Shown piece by piece: positions 8,792-17,332 of a stretch of 64,000 bases of DNA (positions within the stretch are counted from its first letter, which is position 1; each line of letters opens with the position of its first letter). The stretch is from Streptomyces coacervatus. GTDB taxonomy: Bacteria > Actinomycetota > Actinomycetes > Streptomycetales > Streptomycetaceae. The notes under the pieces are model-generated. The model had not been told where the DNA came from. It made no database searches and saw only the letters and a program-made list of their open reading frames with translations. The translations under genes were made by a program, and so were the position numbers. The DNA lies in the NCBI RefSeq assembly GCF_029223485.1, contig NZ_JARHTP010000009.1, positions 62,001-126,000 of the forward strand, given 5' to 3'.

Positions 8792-8820
8792 AAACTATTG
8801 GTACGGACCACTTCCGTCAA
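8792..8820 (-). promoter_or_regulatory. Promoter of the chitinase-glucanase-NLP operon
   Basis: On the minus strand TTGACG (8815-8820) and TAGTTT (8792-8797) are separated by exactly 17 nt, matching the vegetative HrdB-type consensus. The -10 is 39 nt before the ATG. The spacer is filled by the dre-like operator. Confidence 0.7.
8797..8812 (-). promoter_or_regulatory. DasR-responsive element (dre-like operator)
   Basis: The minus-strand 16-mer AGTGGTCCGTACCAAT matches the dre consensus AGTGGTCTAGACCACT at 12 of 16 positions, with the mismatches clustered at the dyad centre. It lies between -35 and -10 of the chitinase promoter, where GntR-type DasR would block RNA polymerase. Several Streptomyces chitinase genes are known to carry such sites. 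Confidence 0.7.
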
Positions 8821-8930
8821 GACATGAAGTAAGAGTTGAGGGAAGGGAGTTGTGGCACCTCGCGCGCAGTCACTCCTCGTACACGGCATCCGGCTTTGCC
8901 TCGCACTGTCGCCTTTTCCGGTGCGATTTC

Positions 8931-10217
8931 CTAGTGCGATGCTCGGCTCGCCTTGTCGTCGTGGGGCAGACCGTCCTGGCGGAGGCGATGCGCCACGGCG
9001 AGACCCCAGGGGATGCCGAACAGTGCCACCAGAGCGAGGCCGAGTACGAGTGGTGCCGGGCGTGCGGCGCCCAGGGCGAGGCAGGCCACGGCTGTTGCGG
9101 CGCAGGTGCGGGCGAGCGGGCGGTACAGGGTGCCGGCCTCGCGCCAGGCGCGCAGACTCGCGGCCGCGACCATCGTGCTGGTCAGCACGGCGGCCGCCCC
9201 ACCGCAGAGCACCCAGGAGGTGGCGGCGGGCGTGCGCGCGGCGTGGGCGTGTTCGACGAGGCCGACCATCGCCGCGCCCATCGCGGCCACCGCCGCGGTC
9301 AGCGGCAGATGGGCGAGCATCCACTGCGCGGTGGCCGCAGGAGTAGGTCTGGGGGCCCGGTGGCCGGCGAAGTCGAAGTAGGTCCACCAGGCGCCGAAGC
9401 CGACCACGACCGCGACCAGGGCGACGGCGAGGGTGCGTGCGTCGATCGGCTCGGCCGCCAGCCCGGCGACAACACCGGTCACCGTCTCGCCCAGCACGAT
9501 GATGATGAGCAGCCCGAACCGTTCGATGAGTGCGCCGGTGATCGTGAGCGTGGCGGACACAGCCGGGACGGCGGAGACGATCACCGCGGCGAAGCCGCCC
9601 AGATAGGCGGCATCGAGCAAGCCCCACGTCCACACCCGGGCATCGGCGGGAAGCAGCGCACTCGCCCCCAGGACGAGGGCGCAGGAGACGGTGCCGGCGA
9701 CGAACAGCCTGCTGGAGCGGCGGTATTCGGGGCTGTCCCCGCGTGAGGCCAGCAGCCACAGCACCGCCAGCACCGCGAACAGGACCCCGGCCGTGACGGC
9801 GAACGCACGCCCATGGTCGCCGCCCGCCCCGGGGACGAAGGCCCCCAGCGGGACGAGGACCAGGATCTGCAGCAGGAAGGTGCTGCGGCCGCGCGCGTCC
9901 TCGTGGCCGTGCAGCTCGTGGTGGAGGCTCCCGTTGGCCCAGGCGATCCAGACCAGTGCGAACACCACGCTGTACTCGCCGAGGCCGCGCCAGGTGAGGT
10001 GTTCCGCCAGATGGTGTGCGGCCTGCGCGACCAGGACCACCACGACCAGGTCGTAGAAGAGTTCCAGCGGGCCGACCACGCGCTCCTGCGGCTGTTCGCC
10101 ATGGGCGCGCGGCGGCTGCCACAGCTGACGGCGCAGCCGCTGCAGGAGCGTTGCATCGCCGCTTGTGGCAGGGGTGCCGGGTAGGGACGGGGTCGGCTCC
10201 TGGCCCTGGTTCCTCAT
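8931..10217 (-). CDS. Low temperature requirement A (LtrA) family membrane protein
   Basis: This 428-residue polytopic membrane protein has the LtrA family signatures: VGPLELFYDLVVVVLVAQAAHH near the N-terminus and ERFGLLIIIVLGETVTGV in the middle. About ten to twelve hydrophobic segments are visible. The family is named from a Listeria cold-growth mutant; its biochemical function is not established. The roughly 50-residue hydrophilic N-terminus is proline- and glutamine-rich. Upstream on the same strand, 55 nt away, is the SnoaL-like gene, so the two may be co-transcribed under the TetR regulator. Confidence 0.85.
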   Translation of the reverse strand: MRNQGQEPTPSLPGTPATSGDATLLQRLRRQLWQPPRAHGEQPQERVVGPLELFYDLVVVVLVAQAAHHLAEHLTWRGLGEYSVVFALVWIAWANGSLHHELHGHEDARGRSTFLLQILVLVPLGAFVPGAGGDHGRAFAVTAGVLFAVLAVLWLLASRGDSPEYRRSSRLFVAGTVSCALVLGASALLPADARVWTWGLLDAAYLGGFAAVIVSAVPAVSATLTITGALIERFGLLIIIVLGETVTGVVAGLAAEPIDARTLAVALVAVVVGFGAWWTYFDFAGHRAPRPTPAATAQWMLAHLPLTAAVAAMGAAMVGLVEHAHAARTPAATSWVLCGGAAAVLTSTMVAAASLRAWREAGTLYRPLARTCAATAVACLALGAARPAPLVLGLALVALFGIPWGLAVAHRLRQDGLPHDDKASRASH

Positions 10218-10272
10218 CGTGTCGGCTCCCTGGCTGCGGTTCGTGCGGCCGGGGCGGCGGGGGACCGGCCGG

Positions 10273-10740
10273 TCAGGGCGAGCAGGGGCGGGTCTCGGTC
10301 CAGTCGACCATCAGCCGCCGCTCGGCGAAGAACCACTCGCCGCCCTGCTTGACGAACTCGTCGAGGTACCGGATGGACGCGATCATGATCGTGCGCCGGT
10401 CGTCCGCGCCGGCCGAGATGTGGTGGGCCAGGCAGTAGCTCTCGCCGGTGGCCCGGTCGCCGTCGAGGGACACGGTGCTCTGGCCGTTGAAGTGGGTGGT
10501 GGCCCGGTAGGTGTTCAGGTTGTCGAAGACGGGGGCGAGGGCCTCGCGCCCGCGCAGCTCCTGGGTCGGCTCGGCGGCGGTGGCGTCCATGTACACCAGG
10601 AACCGGGTGTCCTCGGTGAACAGCGCCATCTGCCCCTTCGCGTCGCGCCGGTCCGCGCAGTGGGCGTAGGCGTCGATCAGCTCACGGATCGCGAGCCGGT
10701 CGGCGGCTTCCTGGGCCGGGATCGAGGTGTGGGATGACAT
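10273..10740 (-). CDS. SnoaL-like (NTF2-fold) protein
   Basis: This 155-residue protein has the SnoaL_4/NTF2-like pattern: AIRELIDAYAHCADRRDAKGQMALFTED at the N-terminus, HFNGQSTVSLDGDRATGESYCLAHH in the middle, and GEWFFAERRLMVDWTE at the end. Such domains act as small cyclases, isomerases or ring-hydroxylating-dioxygenase small-subunit-like binding domains. The ATG at 10740 has GGGAG 6 nt upstream. It is divergent from the TetR gene, which probably represses it, and is followed by ltrA on the same strand. Confidence 0.85.
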   Translation of the reverse strand: MSSHTSIPAQEAADRLAIRELIDAYAHCADRRDAKGQMALFTEDTRFLVYMDATAAEPTQELRGREALAPVFDNLNTYRATTHFNGQSTVSLDGDRATGESYCLAHHISAGADDRRTIMIASIRYLDEFVKQGGEWFFAERRLMVDWTETRPCSP

Positions 10741-10826
10741 GGCGACTCCCATCATGAAACTATTTGACACATGTATAAGAGCACTGAATCCGCCGCTCGG
10801 CAACCACTTGCAGCGAGGCCGGCGCA
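10741..10826. promoter_or_regulatory. Divergent promoter/operator region
   Basis: This 86-nt gap between the SnoaL-like gene and the tetR-type gene is unusually AT-rich at its centre. It holds the near-palindrome ACACATGTAT at 10767-10776, a plausible TetR operator core, just after TTGACA read on the plus strand. Precise promoter assignments are uncertain. Confidence 0.45.
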
Positions 10827-11423
10827 GTGACCGGCCGGACCGATCCACGTATCACCCGGACCGTCGCCGCCCTGCGGAGCGCGGTGGTGGAGCTCGCCTC
10901 GCAGCGGCCCGTCTCCCGGATCACCGTCGCCGAACTGGCCGAGCGGGCCGGGGTCACCCGGGCGACGTTCTACAACCGCTACGGCACCCCGCTGGACCCG
11001 CTCATCGAGGTCCTCTACGCCGACCTCGAGGCGGGGCACCGCATGGAGGACAGGCGACGGGCCGAGGGCCACCCGGGCCCGGAGCTGCTGCGTCTGGCCA
11101 CGGCGGAGGTCGCCGACCACGTGGAGCGGTTCGCGGACGTCTACCGGCAGGCCCTCGACGATCCCGCGGACCGCGGCGTCTACGAGGCCCTGGTGCGCCA
11201 CTTCAACGACTACGCCCTCACCTTCCTGGCACGCGCCGCAGGCGGCGGTCCGCCCCGCATCAGCCACCAGGTGGTCGCGCAGTTCCTGGCCCACGGCTTC
11301 GCCGGCGCGATCCGGGCCTGGCTCGGCGACCCGACGATCACCAAGGACGAACTGGTCGACGCCGCGGTGGCTTGCGCACCCGCCTGGTGGGCGCCTACTG
11401 CCGCTCGGCCAACCGAGTCCTGA
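10827..11423 (+). CDS. TetR/AcrR-family transcriptional regulator
   Basis: This 198-residue regulator has the TetR N-terminal helix-turn-helix ITVAELAERAGVTRATFYNRYGT at about residues 32-54. A C-terminal all-helical ligand-binding and dimer domain contains VYEALVRHFNDYALTFL and VVAQFLAHGFAGAIRAWLGD. The GTG start at 10827 gives a normal N-terminus. It is transcribed away from the SnoaL-like and LtrA genes and likely represses them, and possibly itself. Ligand unknown. Confidence 0.88.
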   Translation: MTGRTDPRITRTVAALRSAVVELASQRPVSRITVAELAERAGVTRATFYNRYGTPLDPLIEVLYADLEAGHRMEDRRRAEGHPGPELLRLATAEVADHVERFADVYRQALDDPADRGVYEALVRHFNDYALTFLARAAGGGPPRISHQVVAQFLAHGFAGAIRAWLGDPTITKDELVDAAVACAPAWWAPTAARPTES

Positions 11424-11598
11424 AGAAGGCGGTCGGCCTCGCGAGGAAGGCGAGCACCGTGAACCAGCGGTTCTCGTCCGTCATGCCGCGCCGGTCGGGT
11501 CGGCGAGCCGTCGGCGCAGTGTGCGTCTGCCCGCCCTCGGCGAGCGTCAGAACGTGGGCTCGGGCGGGGGTTACCGCGCTGCCGTGAGGGAGAACGCA

Positions 11599-12266
11599 AT
11601 GAACCAGGCCGAGTTCGACGGAAAGGGGAGCTGCATCCGCCGGACGGAGGCGCCCGGCGAGGAACCCGCGCGTGTACGTGCACGGACTGGGCTCGGTCTC
11701 GGCCGTGTACCACGCGCCCATCGCCGCGCGTCCCGAACTCGCGGGCCGGCGCAGCCTGTTCGTCGATCTGCCCGGGCACGGCATCAGCGACCGCCCCGAA
11801 CACTTCGGCCACACGCTCCGGGAGCACGCCGACGCACTGGCCGCCGCCCTGGACTCGGCGGGCCTGACGGGCTCCGAGCTGGTGGCGCACAGCATGGGCG
11901 GCGCCGTCGCCATCGTGCTCGCCCACCGGCGGCCCGGCCTGGTCTCCCGGCTGGTCCTCACGGAGGCCAACCTCGACGCCTTCCCGCCGCCCACCGCGGG
12001 CAGCAGCCGCATCGCCTCCTATGAGGAGGGCGAGTTCGTCGACGGCGCCCACGCGCGCGTGCTGGAGAACGTCGGCCCCTTGTGGGCGGCGACCATGCGG
12101 CCGGCCGACCCGCGCGCACTGCACCGCTCGGCCGTCGGTTTGAGGCGCGGCTCGGAGCCCGTCATGCGCAGCATGTGTGCGCGTGGTGACGGTGGCCGGT
12201 GCGGGCCACAACGTCATGTTCGACGACCCCGACGCCTTTGCGGCGGCGGTCGCGGGCCGCTGGTGA
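11599..12266 (+). pseudogene. Alpha/beta hydrolase, frameshifted and internally deleted
   Basis: The ATG at 11599 begins MNQAEFDGKGSCIRRTEAP and runs in frame to about 11670. The following VYVHGLGSVSAVYHAP and the nucleophile motif VAHSMGGAVA continue in another frame. The offset equals loss of one CG from a CGCGCG run. Near 12175 the frame changes again to VVTVAGAGHNVMFDDPDAF, which holds the family's catalytic His. About 30 residues expected between RSM and RVVTVAG appear to be missing. The pieces spell an esterase or epoxide-hydrolase-like protein that no longer makes a full product. The 3' end abuts the convergent methyltransferase gene. Confidence 0.75.
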
Positions 12267-12270
12267 GCCG

Positions 12271-12879
12271 TCAGCCCTCCCGTACGGCCAGTGCCAGGAA
12301 ACGGGCGTCCTCGTCGACGTACGAGGTCATCCGCCAGCCAGAACCGGCCAGCAGTGGGCGGAGGTTGGGCTCCGCGCGCAGGTCCTCCGGGGTGATCCGG
12401 CGACCCTGGCGTGCCGCCAGCGCCGCCCGGCCGATGGGGTGGAACAGCGCCAGCGTGCCGCCGGGGCGGACCACGCGGGCCAACTCCCGTAGATTCTCGG
12501 CCGGTTGGGACAGATGCGCGATGAGACCGGCGGCGAACACCGAGTCGAGGGACTGCGACCGCAGTGGCAGCGCCGCGACGTCGGCGAGCAGCAGCTGCCC
12601 GTCGCGGCCCCTTCCGGCCCGTACGGCGGCCTGGAGCATCGCCGGAGTCAGATCGGCGCCGACGACCACTCCAGAGGGCCCCACGGCGGCACGCAGCGGT
12701 GTCAGGGCCCGCCCGGTGCCGCAGCCCGCGTCGAGCACCCGGTCGCCCTCGCGCAGCCCGAGATCGGCGACCGCGGCGGCGTAGGCGGGCCCGTCGTCGG
12801 GGAACCGGCTGTCCCAGTCGGCGGCCCGGGCACCGAAGAACTCCTGGACATGTGTGTGGTCGTCGCTCATGTTCCGCAT
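12271..12879 (-). CDS. Class I SAM-dependent methyltransferase
   Basis: This 202-residue protein is a Methyltransf_11/25-type enzyme. Motif I is VLDAGCGTGRAL, motif II VVGADLTPAML, motif III LLADVAALPLRSQSLDSVFAAGLIAHL, and the post-motif region ELARVVRPGGTLALFHP. It uses S-adenosylmethionine; the acceptor is unknown. The ATG at 12879 has GAGGG about 4 nt upstream, better than the internal ATG at 12870. It is convergent with the decayed hydrolase. Confidence 0.88.
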   Translation of the reverse strand: MRNMSDDHTHVQEFFGARAADWDSRFPDDGPAYAAAVADLGLREGDRVLDAGCGTGRALTPLRAAVGPSGVVVGADLTPAMLQAAVRAGRGRDGQLLLADVAALPLRSQSLDSVFAAGLIAHLSQPAENLRELARVVRPGGTLALFHPIGRAALAARQGRRITPEDLRAEPNLRPLLAGSGWRMTSYVDEDARFLALAVREG

Positions 12880-13022
12880 GATCCCTCACCGACACGGATG
12901 ACGCTGTTGCGCACACGTTCGAGCGAGGCGCGATCGTTCAAGTACCTCTCTGCGTCATATTCCAACAGCTTTCGAAATGCGCGCCCTTTGTGCGCCCCTA
13001 TCCGGACTAGCGTCCCGGAGCC

Positions 13023-13799
13023 ATGGGACACCTGGACCACGCCACCTTCGGCTGGCTGACCCCCGTGCTGTCGTACGTGATGGCCTGCATAGGCTCCGCG
13101 CTGGGACTGCGCTGCACGGTCCGCGCGCTCGGTGCCACCGGACGCTCGCGCCGCAACTGGCTCATCACCGCGGCCTCCGCGATCGGCACCGGCATCTGGA
13201 CCATGCACTTCGTGGCCATGCTCGGCTTCGGCGTCAGCGGCACCGACATCCGCTACGACGTGCCGCTCACCATCGTGAGCCTGCTCGTCGCCATGATCGT
13301 CGTCTGTGCCGGCATCTTCGCGGTCGGCTACAGCCGTGACCGCACCCGCGCGCTGTTCCTCGGCGGACTCACCACCGGGCTCGGCGTCGCGAGCATGCAC
13401 TACCTGGGCATGGCGGCGGTCCGGCTGCACGGCCACGTCGGCTACGACCCGGCGCTCGTCGCACTCTCCGTCCTGATCGCCGTCGTCGCGGCGACGGCGG
13501 CCCTGTGGGCGGGGCTCAACATCAAGTCGCCCATCGCCGTCACCATCGCCTCGCTGATCATGGGGGCCGCGGTGAGCAGCATGCACTACACCGCCATGTT
13601 CGCGGTGAGCGTCCGTGTCACACCCTCCGGCCAGGCGCTGCCCGGGGCCACGGCGATGCAGTTCATCTTCCCCCTCGCCGTCGGCCTCGGCTCCTACCTG
13701 TTCCTGACCTCCGCGTTTGTCGCGCTGTCGCCGACGACCGGGGAGCGCGAGGCATCCGCCTCGGCCCAGCGGCCTGTCGAGAGCGCGGTCGCCCCCTAG
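13023..13799 (+). CDS. MHYT-domain integral membrane protein
   Basis: This 258-residue protein has about seven membrane helices and three MHYT-type motifs on their periplasm-facing ends: TMHFVAML, SMHYLGMA and SMHYTAMF. The MHYT domain is proposed to bind copper and sense a diatomic gas. Here it has no GGDEF/EAL or kinase domain attached, so signalling must pass to a partner. It ends 44 nt before the nitrate/nitrite-sensing histidine kinase of the conservon, which makes a sensory link plausible. The hydrophilic C-terminal tail is short. Confidence 0.9.
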   Translation: MGHLDHATFGWLTPVLSYVMACIGSALGLRCTVRALGATGRSRRNWLITAASAIGTGIWTMHFVAMLGFGVSGTDIRYDVPLTIVSLLVAMIVVCAGIFAVGYSRDRTRALFLGGLTTGLGVASMHYLGMAAVRLHGHVGYDPALVALSVLIAVVAATAALWAGLNIKSPIAVTIASLIMGAAVSSMHYTAMFAVSVRVTPSGQALPGATAMQFIFPLAVGLGSYLFLTSAFVALSPTTGEREASASAQRPVESAVAP

Positions 13800-13843
13800 T
13801 GACGGCCCGGCCCGCCCCCGAACCACTCCCGAGCGAGGAGGCC

Positions 13844-16366
13844 ATGCGTACACCCCGTAGGACCCCCAGCCCCGGCGCCGAGCCGCCGCCCCCGCCTCCC
13901 GCCCGCGGCCGCCGCGCCCACGCGGGACAGCCCGCCGACGAGGCACCGGACGAGCCCGCCGGAGCGGTACCGGCCGATGCACCCGCGCCCGGGGGCCGCT
14001 GGCGGATCCGCCCGCGCACCGTCCGCGCCAAGATCGTCTGCCTGCTGATGGTCCCGGTCGTCTCGCTGCTGGCTCTGTGGGCGTACGCCACCGTCAGCAC
14101 CGCCCAGGACGTCTCCCGGCTACGGCAGTTGCAGCGCGTCGACTCCCAGATCCGCACCCCTGTCGCCACGGCCGTCGCGGCGCTGCAGGCCGAGCGCACG
14201 GCCGCGGTGCGCTATGCGACCGACCCGTCGGCCGGGCAGAGCGGCGACTACAAGAGGCTCGCGGAACGCACCGACCAGGCGGTGGCGGAGCTGCGGCTCG
14301 GGGACGACCGCACCGTCGCCGACAGTGAGGAACTGCCCGCCGGAGTGGCCCAGCGGCTCGAGACCTTCGTGGCCGGTGCCGAGCAACTGCACTCCCTGCG
14401 CACCGCGGTGCTCGACCGTGGCGCGGACTGGGACATGACGTACGGGCAGTACACCAAGACCATCGACACCGCCTTCGCGGTGGGCGGCGCGCTCACCGGC
14501 ATCCAGGACGCCGAACTCGGCTCCGACGCGCGCGTGCTGCTCGAATTCTCCCGCGCGGGCGAGGCACTGGCCCAGGAGGACACGGTGCTGGCCGGCGCCC
14601 GCCCGACCGGTGGCCTCAGCGGCGAGCGGCTGCGGCTGTTCACCGGCGCCGTCGACACCCGCCGCACCCTCACCGAGGCCGCCGTCGCCGACCTGAGCGG
14701 CCCCGAGCGCACCGCCTGGCACAACCTCGCCGACGGCAGCGCCTACGCGACCCTGGGCAGTACTGAGAACCGGATCCTCGCCGCCACCCCGGGCGGGCGG
14801 GCGATCGCCGCGGCGCCGGAAGCGACCTGGAACACGACGCACACGCGCGTGCAGGACGGCATGCGGACGATCGCGCAGGACGCCGGGCGCGGCGTCGCAC
14901 ACCGCGCCGACCCGTTCACGCGCGGCCTGCTCACCCCGGCCGGCGCCGCAGTGCTCCTCGGCCTCGCCGCGGTCGCCGCATCGCTCGTCATCTCGGTGCG
15001 CATCGGACGCGGCCTCGTCGTCGAGCTGGTGAACCTGCGCAACAGCGCCCTGGAGATCGCCCGCCGCAACCTCCCCGAGGCCATGCGGAAGCTGCGCGCC
15101 GGCGAGGAGATCGACATCCAGGCCGAGGCCCCGCCCGGACCGCCCGCCGAGGACGAGGCCGGACAGGTCGCCGAGGCCCTGGGCACCGTCCACCGCGCCG
15201 CCCTGCGGGCCGCCGTCGAGCGCGCCGAACTCGCCAGCGGCATCTCCGGGGTTTTCGTCAACCTCGCCCGCCGCAGCCAGGTCCTCGTCCACCGCCAACT
15301 CAGCCTCCTCGACAGCATGGAACGCCGCTCCGACGACCCGAACGAGCTCAGTGACCTCTTCCGGCTCGACCACCTCACCACCCGAATGCGGCGCCACGCC
15401 GAGAGCCTGATCATCCTCTCCGGAGCGGCACCCGGCCGGGCCTGGCGCATGCCGGTCTCGCTGACCAACGTGGTGCGCGCGGCCGTGTCCGAAGTCGAGG
15501 ACTACGCGCGCGTGGAGGTACGACAGCTCCCCGGGGCCTCCGTCATCGGCTCGGCCGTCGCCGACCTCACGCACCTCTTGGCCGAGATCGTCGAGAATGC
15601 GGCCCAGTTCTCGCCGCCCCACACGCGCGTGCGCATCACCGGCGAACCCGTCGGCAACGGCTACGTCGTCGAGGTCGAGGACCGGGGCCTGGGCATGGGC
15701 ACGGAGACCCTCGCCGAGGCCAACCGCCGCATCGAACAGTCCGAGGCGCTCGACCTCTTCGACAGCGACCGGCTCGGCCTCTTCGTGGTCAGCCGACTCG
15801 CGGCCCGCCACGGAATCAAGGTGCACCTGCGCACCTCCCCCTACGGAGGCACCACCGCTGTCGTCCTGCTGCCCACGGCCCTGTTGCACGGCGGCGCGGC
15901 GGAACGTTCCCCCAGCGAGACGGCGGAGTTGCGGCGGCCGACGGAACGCGAGTACGCGCGCGTGCCCGGCGCCACCCCGCAGCAGGAGTCCGTCCCGGCG
16001 ACGACCGAGCGGCCCGCGCTGGTGGCCCACGCACCGGCCGCGGTGGAGACGACGCCCGACACCCCACCCCCCGGAGTGACCACCTTGCGCCTGCACCGTC
16101 CCCCGGAGGACACCGAAGAGACCGACGACCTGCCCCGCCGCGTACGCCAGGCAAGTCTCGCCCCCCAACTGCGCGAACGGCGCGCCGAGGAGCCGGACCG
16201 GACACCGGCCTCCCCCCACGACGACCGGCGCACCCCCGAGACCGTGCGGGACCGCATGGCGGCCTACCGCGACGGCTGGACGCGCGGCGGCGGCAGGCAA
16301 CCCGGCCGCGGCGCGGGACCGGATCCCACACCGCGCACCGACAGCAGCGAAGGAGACCGCGCATGA
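13844..16366 (+). CDS. cvnA: Conservon sensor kinase CvnA (NIT-domain histidine kinase-like)
   Basis: This 840-residue membrane sensor begins with a proline-rich cytoplasmic N-terminus and TM1 at about 62-80. An extracytoplasmic nitrate/nitrite-sensing NIT domain follows (about 85-350, e.g. ALQAERTAAVRYATD). TM2 is at about 365-385 with a linker. The histidine-containing helix FRLDHLTTRMRRHAESLIILSG is followed by a HATPase_c domain (about 570-685: LAEIVENAAQFSPP, EVEDRGLGMG, DRLGLFVVSRLA). The Arg/Pro/Thr-rich C-tail is disordered. The ATG at 13844 has GAGGAGG 4 nt upstream. The stop overlaps cvnB (ATGA). Conservons assemble a GPCR-like signalling complex with CvnB, C and D at the membrane. 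Confidence 0.92.
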   Translation: MRTPRRTPSPGAEPPPPPPARGRRAHAGQPADEAPDEPAGAVPADAPAPGGRWRIRPRTVRAKIVCLLMVPVVSLLALWAYATVSTAQDVSRLRQLQRVDSQIRTPVATAVAALQAERTAAVRYATDPSAGQSGDYKRLAERTDQAVAELRLGDDRTVADSEELPAGVAQRLETFVAGAEQLHSLRTAVLDRGADWDMTYGQYTKTIDTAFAVGGALTGIQDAELGSDARVLLEFSRAGEALAQEDTVLAGARPTGGLSGERLRLFTGAVDTRRTLTEAAVADLSGPERTAWHNLADGSAYATLGSTENRILAATPGGRAIAAAPEATWNTTHTRVQDGMRTIAQDAGRGVAHRADPFTRGLLTPAGAAVLLGLAAVAASLVISVRIGRGLVVELVNLRNSALEIARRNLPEAMRKLRAGEEIDIQAEAPPGPPAEDEAGQVAEALGTVHRAALRAAVERAELASGISGVFVNLARRSQVLVHRQLSLLDSMERRSDDPNELSDLFRLDHLTTRMRRHAESLIILSGAAPGRAWRMPVSLTNVVRAAVSEVEDYARVEVRQLPGASVIGSAVADLTHLLAEIVENAAQFSPPHTRVRITGEPVGNGYVVEVEDRGLGMGTETLAEANRRIEQSEALDLFDSDRLGLFVVSRLAARHGIKVHLRTSPYGGTTAVVLLPTALLHGGAAERSPSETAELRRPTEREYARVPGATPQQESVPATTERPALVAHAPAAVETTPDTPPPGVTTLRLHRPPEDTEETDDLPRRVRQASLAPQLRERRAEEPDRTPASPHDDRRTPETVRDRMAAYRDGWTRGGGRQPGRGAGPDPTPRTDSSEGDRA

Positions 16367-16800
16367 TCCAGGACCCGAGCATGAGGGCCGACCGGCGATC
16401 CGGCGAACTCGACTGGCTGCTGGACGACTTGGTGCTGCGCGTGAGCGAGGTACGGCACGCCGTGGTGCTCTCCAACGACGGACTCGCCGTGGGCGCGTCG
16501 ACCGACCTGCGGCGCGAGGACGCGGAACACCTCGCCGCCGTGGCCTCCGGGTTTCACAGCCTGGCCAAGGGCGCGGGCCGGCACTTCGGCGCCGGCGGTG
16601 TCCGCCAGACCATGGTGGAGATGGACGACGGCTTCCTGTTCGTGGCCGCCGCGGGCGAGGGCTCCTGCCTCGCCCTGCTCACCGCCGTGACCGCCGACAT
16701 CGGCCTGGTGGCCTACGAGATGGCACGACTGGTCAAACGCGTCGGCGAGCACCTGTACACACCGGCGCGCGTCGCCGCGCGGCCGCCGGCCGTCCGGTGA
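16363..16800 (+). CDS. cvnB: Conservon roadblock/LC7 protein CvnB
   Basis: This 145-residue roadblock/LC7 (longin-fold) protein is recognised from LDWLLDDLVLRVSEVRHAVVLS, LRREDAEHLAAVASGFHSLAKG and VRQTMVEMDDGFLFV. These modules dimerise and act as GTPase-activating or scaffold partners of the CvnD GTPase. The ATG overlaps the cvnA stop by 4 nt, so translation is coupled. A close paralog sits at 18486-18899. Confidence 0.93.
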   Translation: MIQDPSMRADRRSGELDWLLDDLVLRVSEVRHAVVLSNDGLAVGASTDLRREDAEHLAAVASGFHSLAKGAGRHFGAGGVRQTMVEMDDGFLFVAAAGEGSCLALLTAVTADIGLVAYEMARLVKRVGEHLYTPARVAARPPAVR

Positions 16801-16807
16801 GGCGAGA

Positions 16808-17236
16808 GTGTGGCGCACGCAGATGAACGCGGACAGGACCGGCGCCCCGCTCGAGCCGGGCAGCCAGTGGTACGACGGCGAGGCCGGGCCCCTGGTCCGC
16901 CCGTACGCCATGACGGGCGGACGCACCAGGCCCGGCCCCGCCGGGGTCCGCTTCGACCTGATCGCCCTGGTCACCCTGGACGCGGCCGCGCCCGGCGTCG
17001 ACGACGACACGGGGCTCGGGCCGGAGCACCGGGCGCTGATCGACCTGTGCCGCACCGAGACCCAGTCGGTCGCGGAGCTCGCCGCAGGAGCCGACCTGCC
17101 CGTGGGCGTGGTCCGGGTGCTCCTCGGCGATCTGCTGGAACTCGGCTGCGTCACCGTCAGCCGTCCGGTACCGCCCGCACAGCTTCCTGACGAACGGATT
17201 CTGCGCGAGGTGATCGAGGGGCTGCGGGCGCTGTAG
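16808..17236 (+). CDS. cvnC: Conservon protein CvnC (DUF742)
   Basis: This 142-residue DUF742 protein carries the family features GPLVRPYAMTGGRTRP near the N-terminus and a winged-helix-like region LIDLCRTETQSVAELAAGADLPVGVVRVLLGDLLELGCVTV. It ends ERILREVIEGLRAL. The GTG at 16808 follows cvnB directly. An ATG at 16823 (MNADRTG) is equally possible because neither has an ideally spaced ribosome site. It acts with CvnA, B and D in the conservon complex. Confidence 0.9.
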   Translation: MWRTQMNADRTGAPLEPGSQWYDGEAGPLVRPYAMTGGRTRPGPAGVRFDLIALVTLDAAAPGVDDDTGLGPEHRALIDLCRTETQSVAELAAGADLPVGVVRVLLGDLLELGCVTVSRPVPPAQLPDERILREVIEGLRAL

Positions 17237-17332
17237 ATGAACCTTCACCAGCACCCGGTCCCGTACGGCCCCGACCCGTGCACCCATCCGGACATCACAA
17301 GCGAACACCGGCACTCCCGAGAGAAGTGATCG

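Noticed and set aside
12880..13022. Possible short gene on the minus strand (ERVRNSVIRVGEG region) between the methyltransferase and the MHYT gene
   Set aside because: It is only a frame running out of the antisense of the MHYT gene, without its own start or ribosome site.
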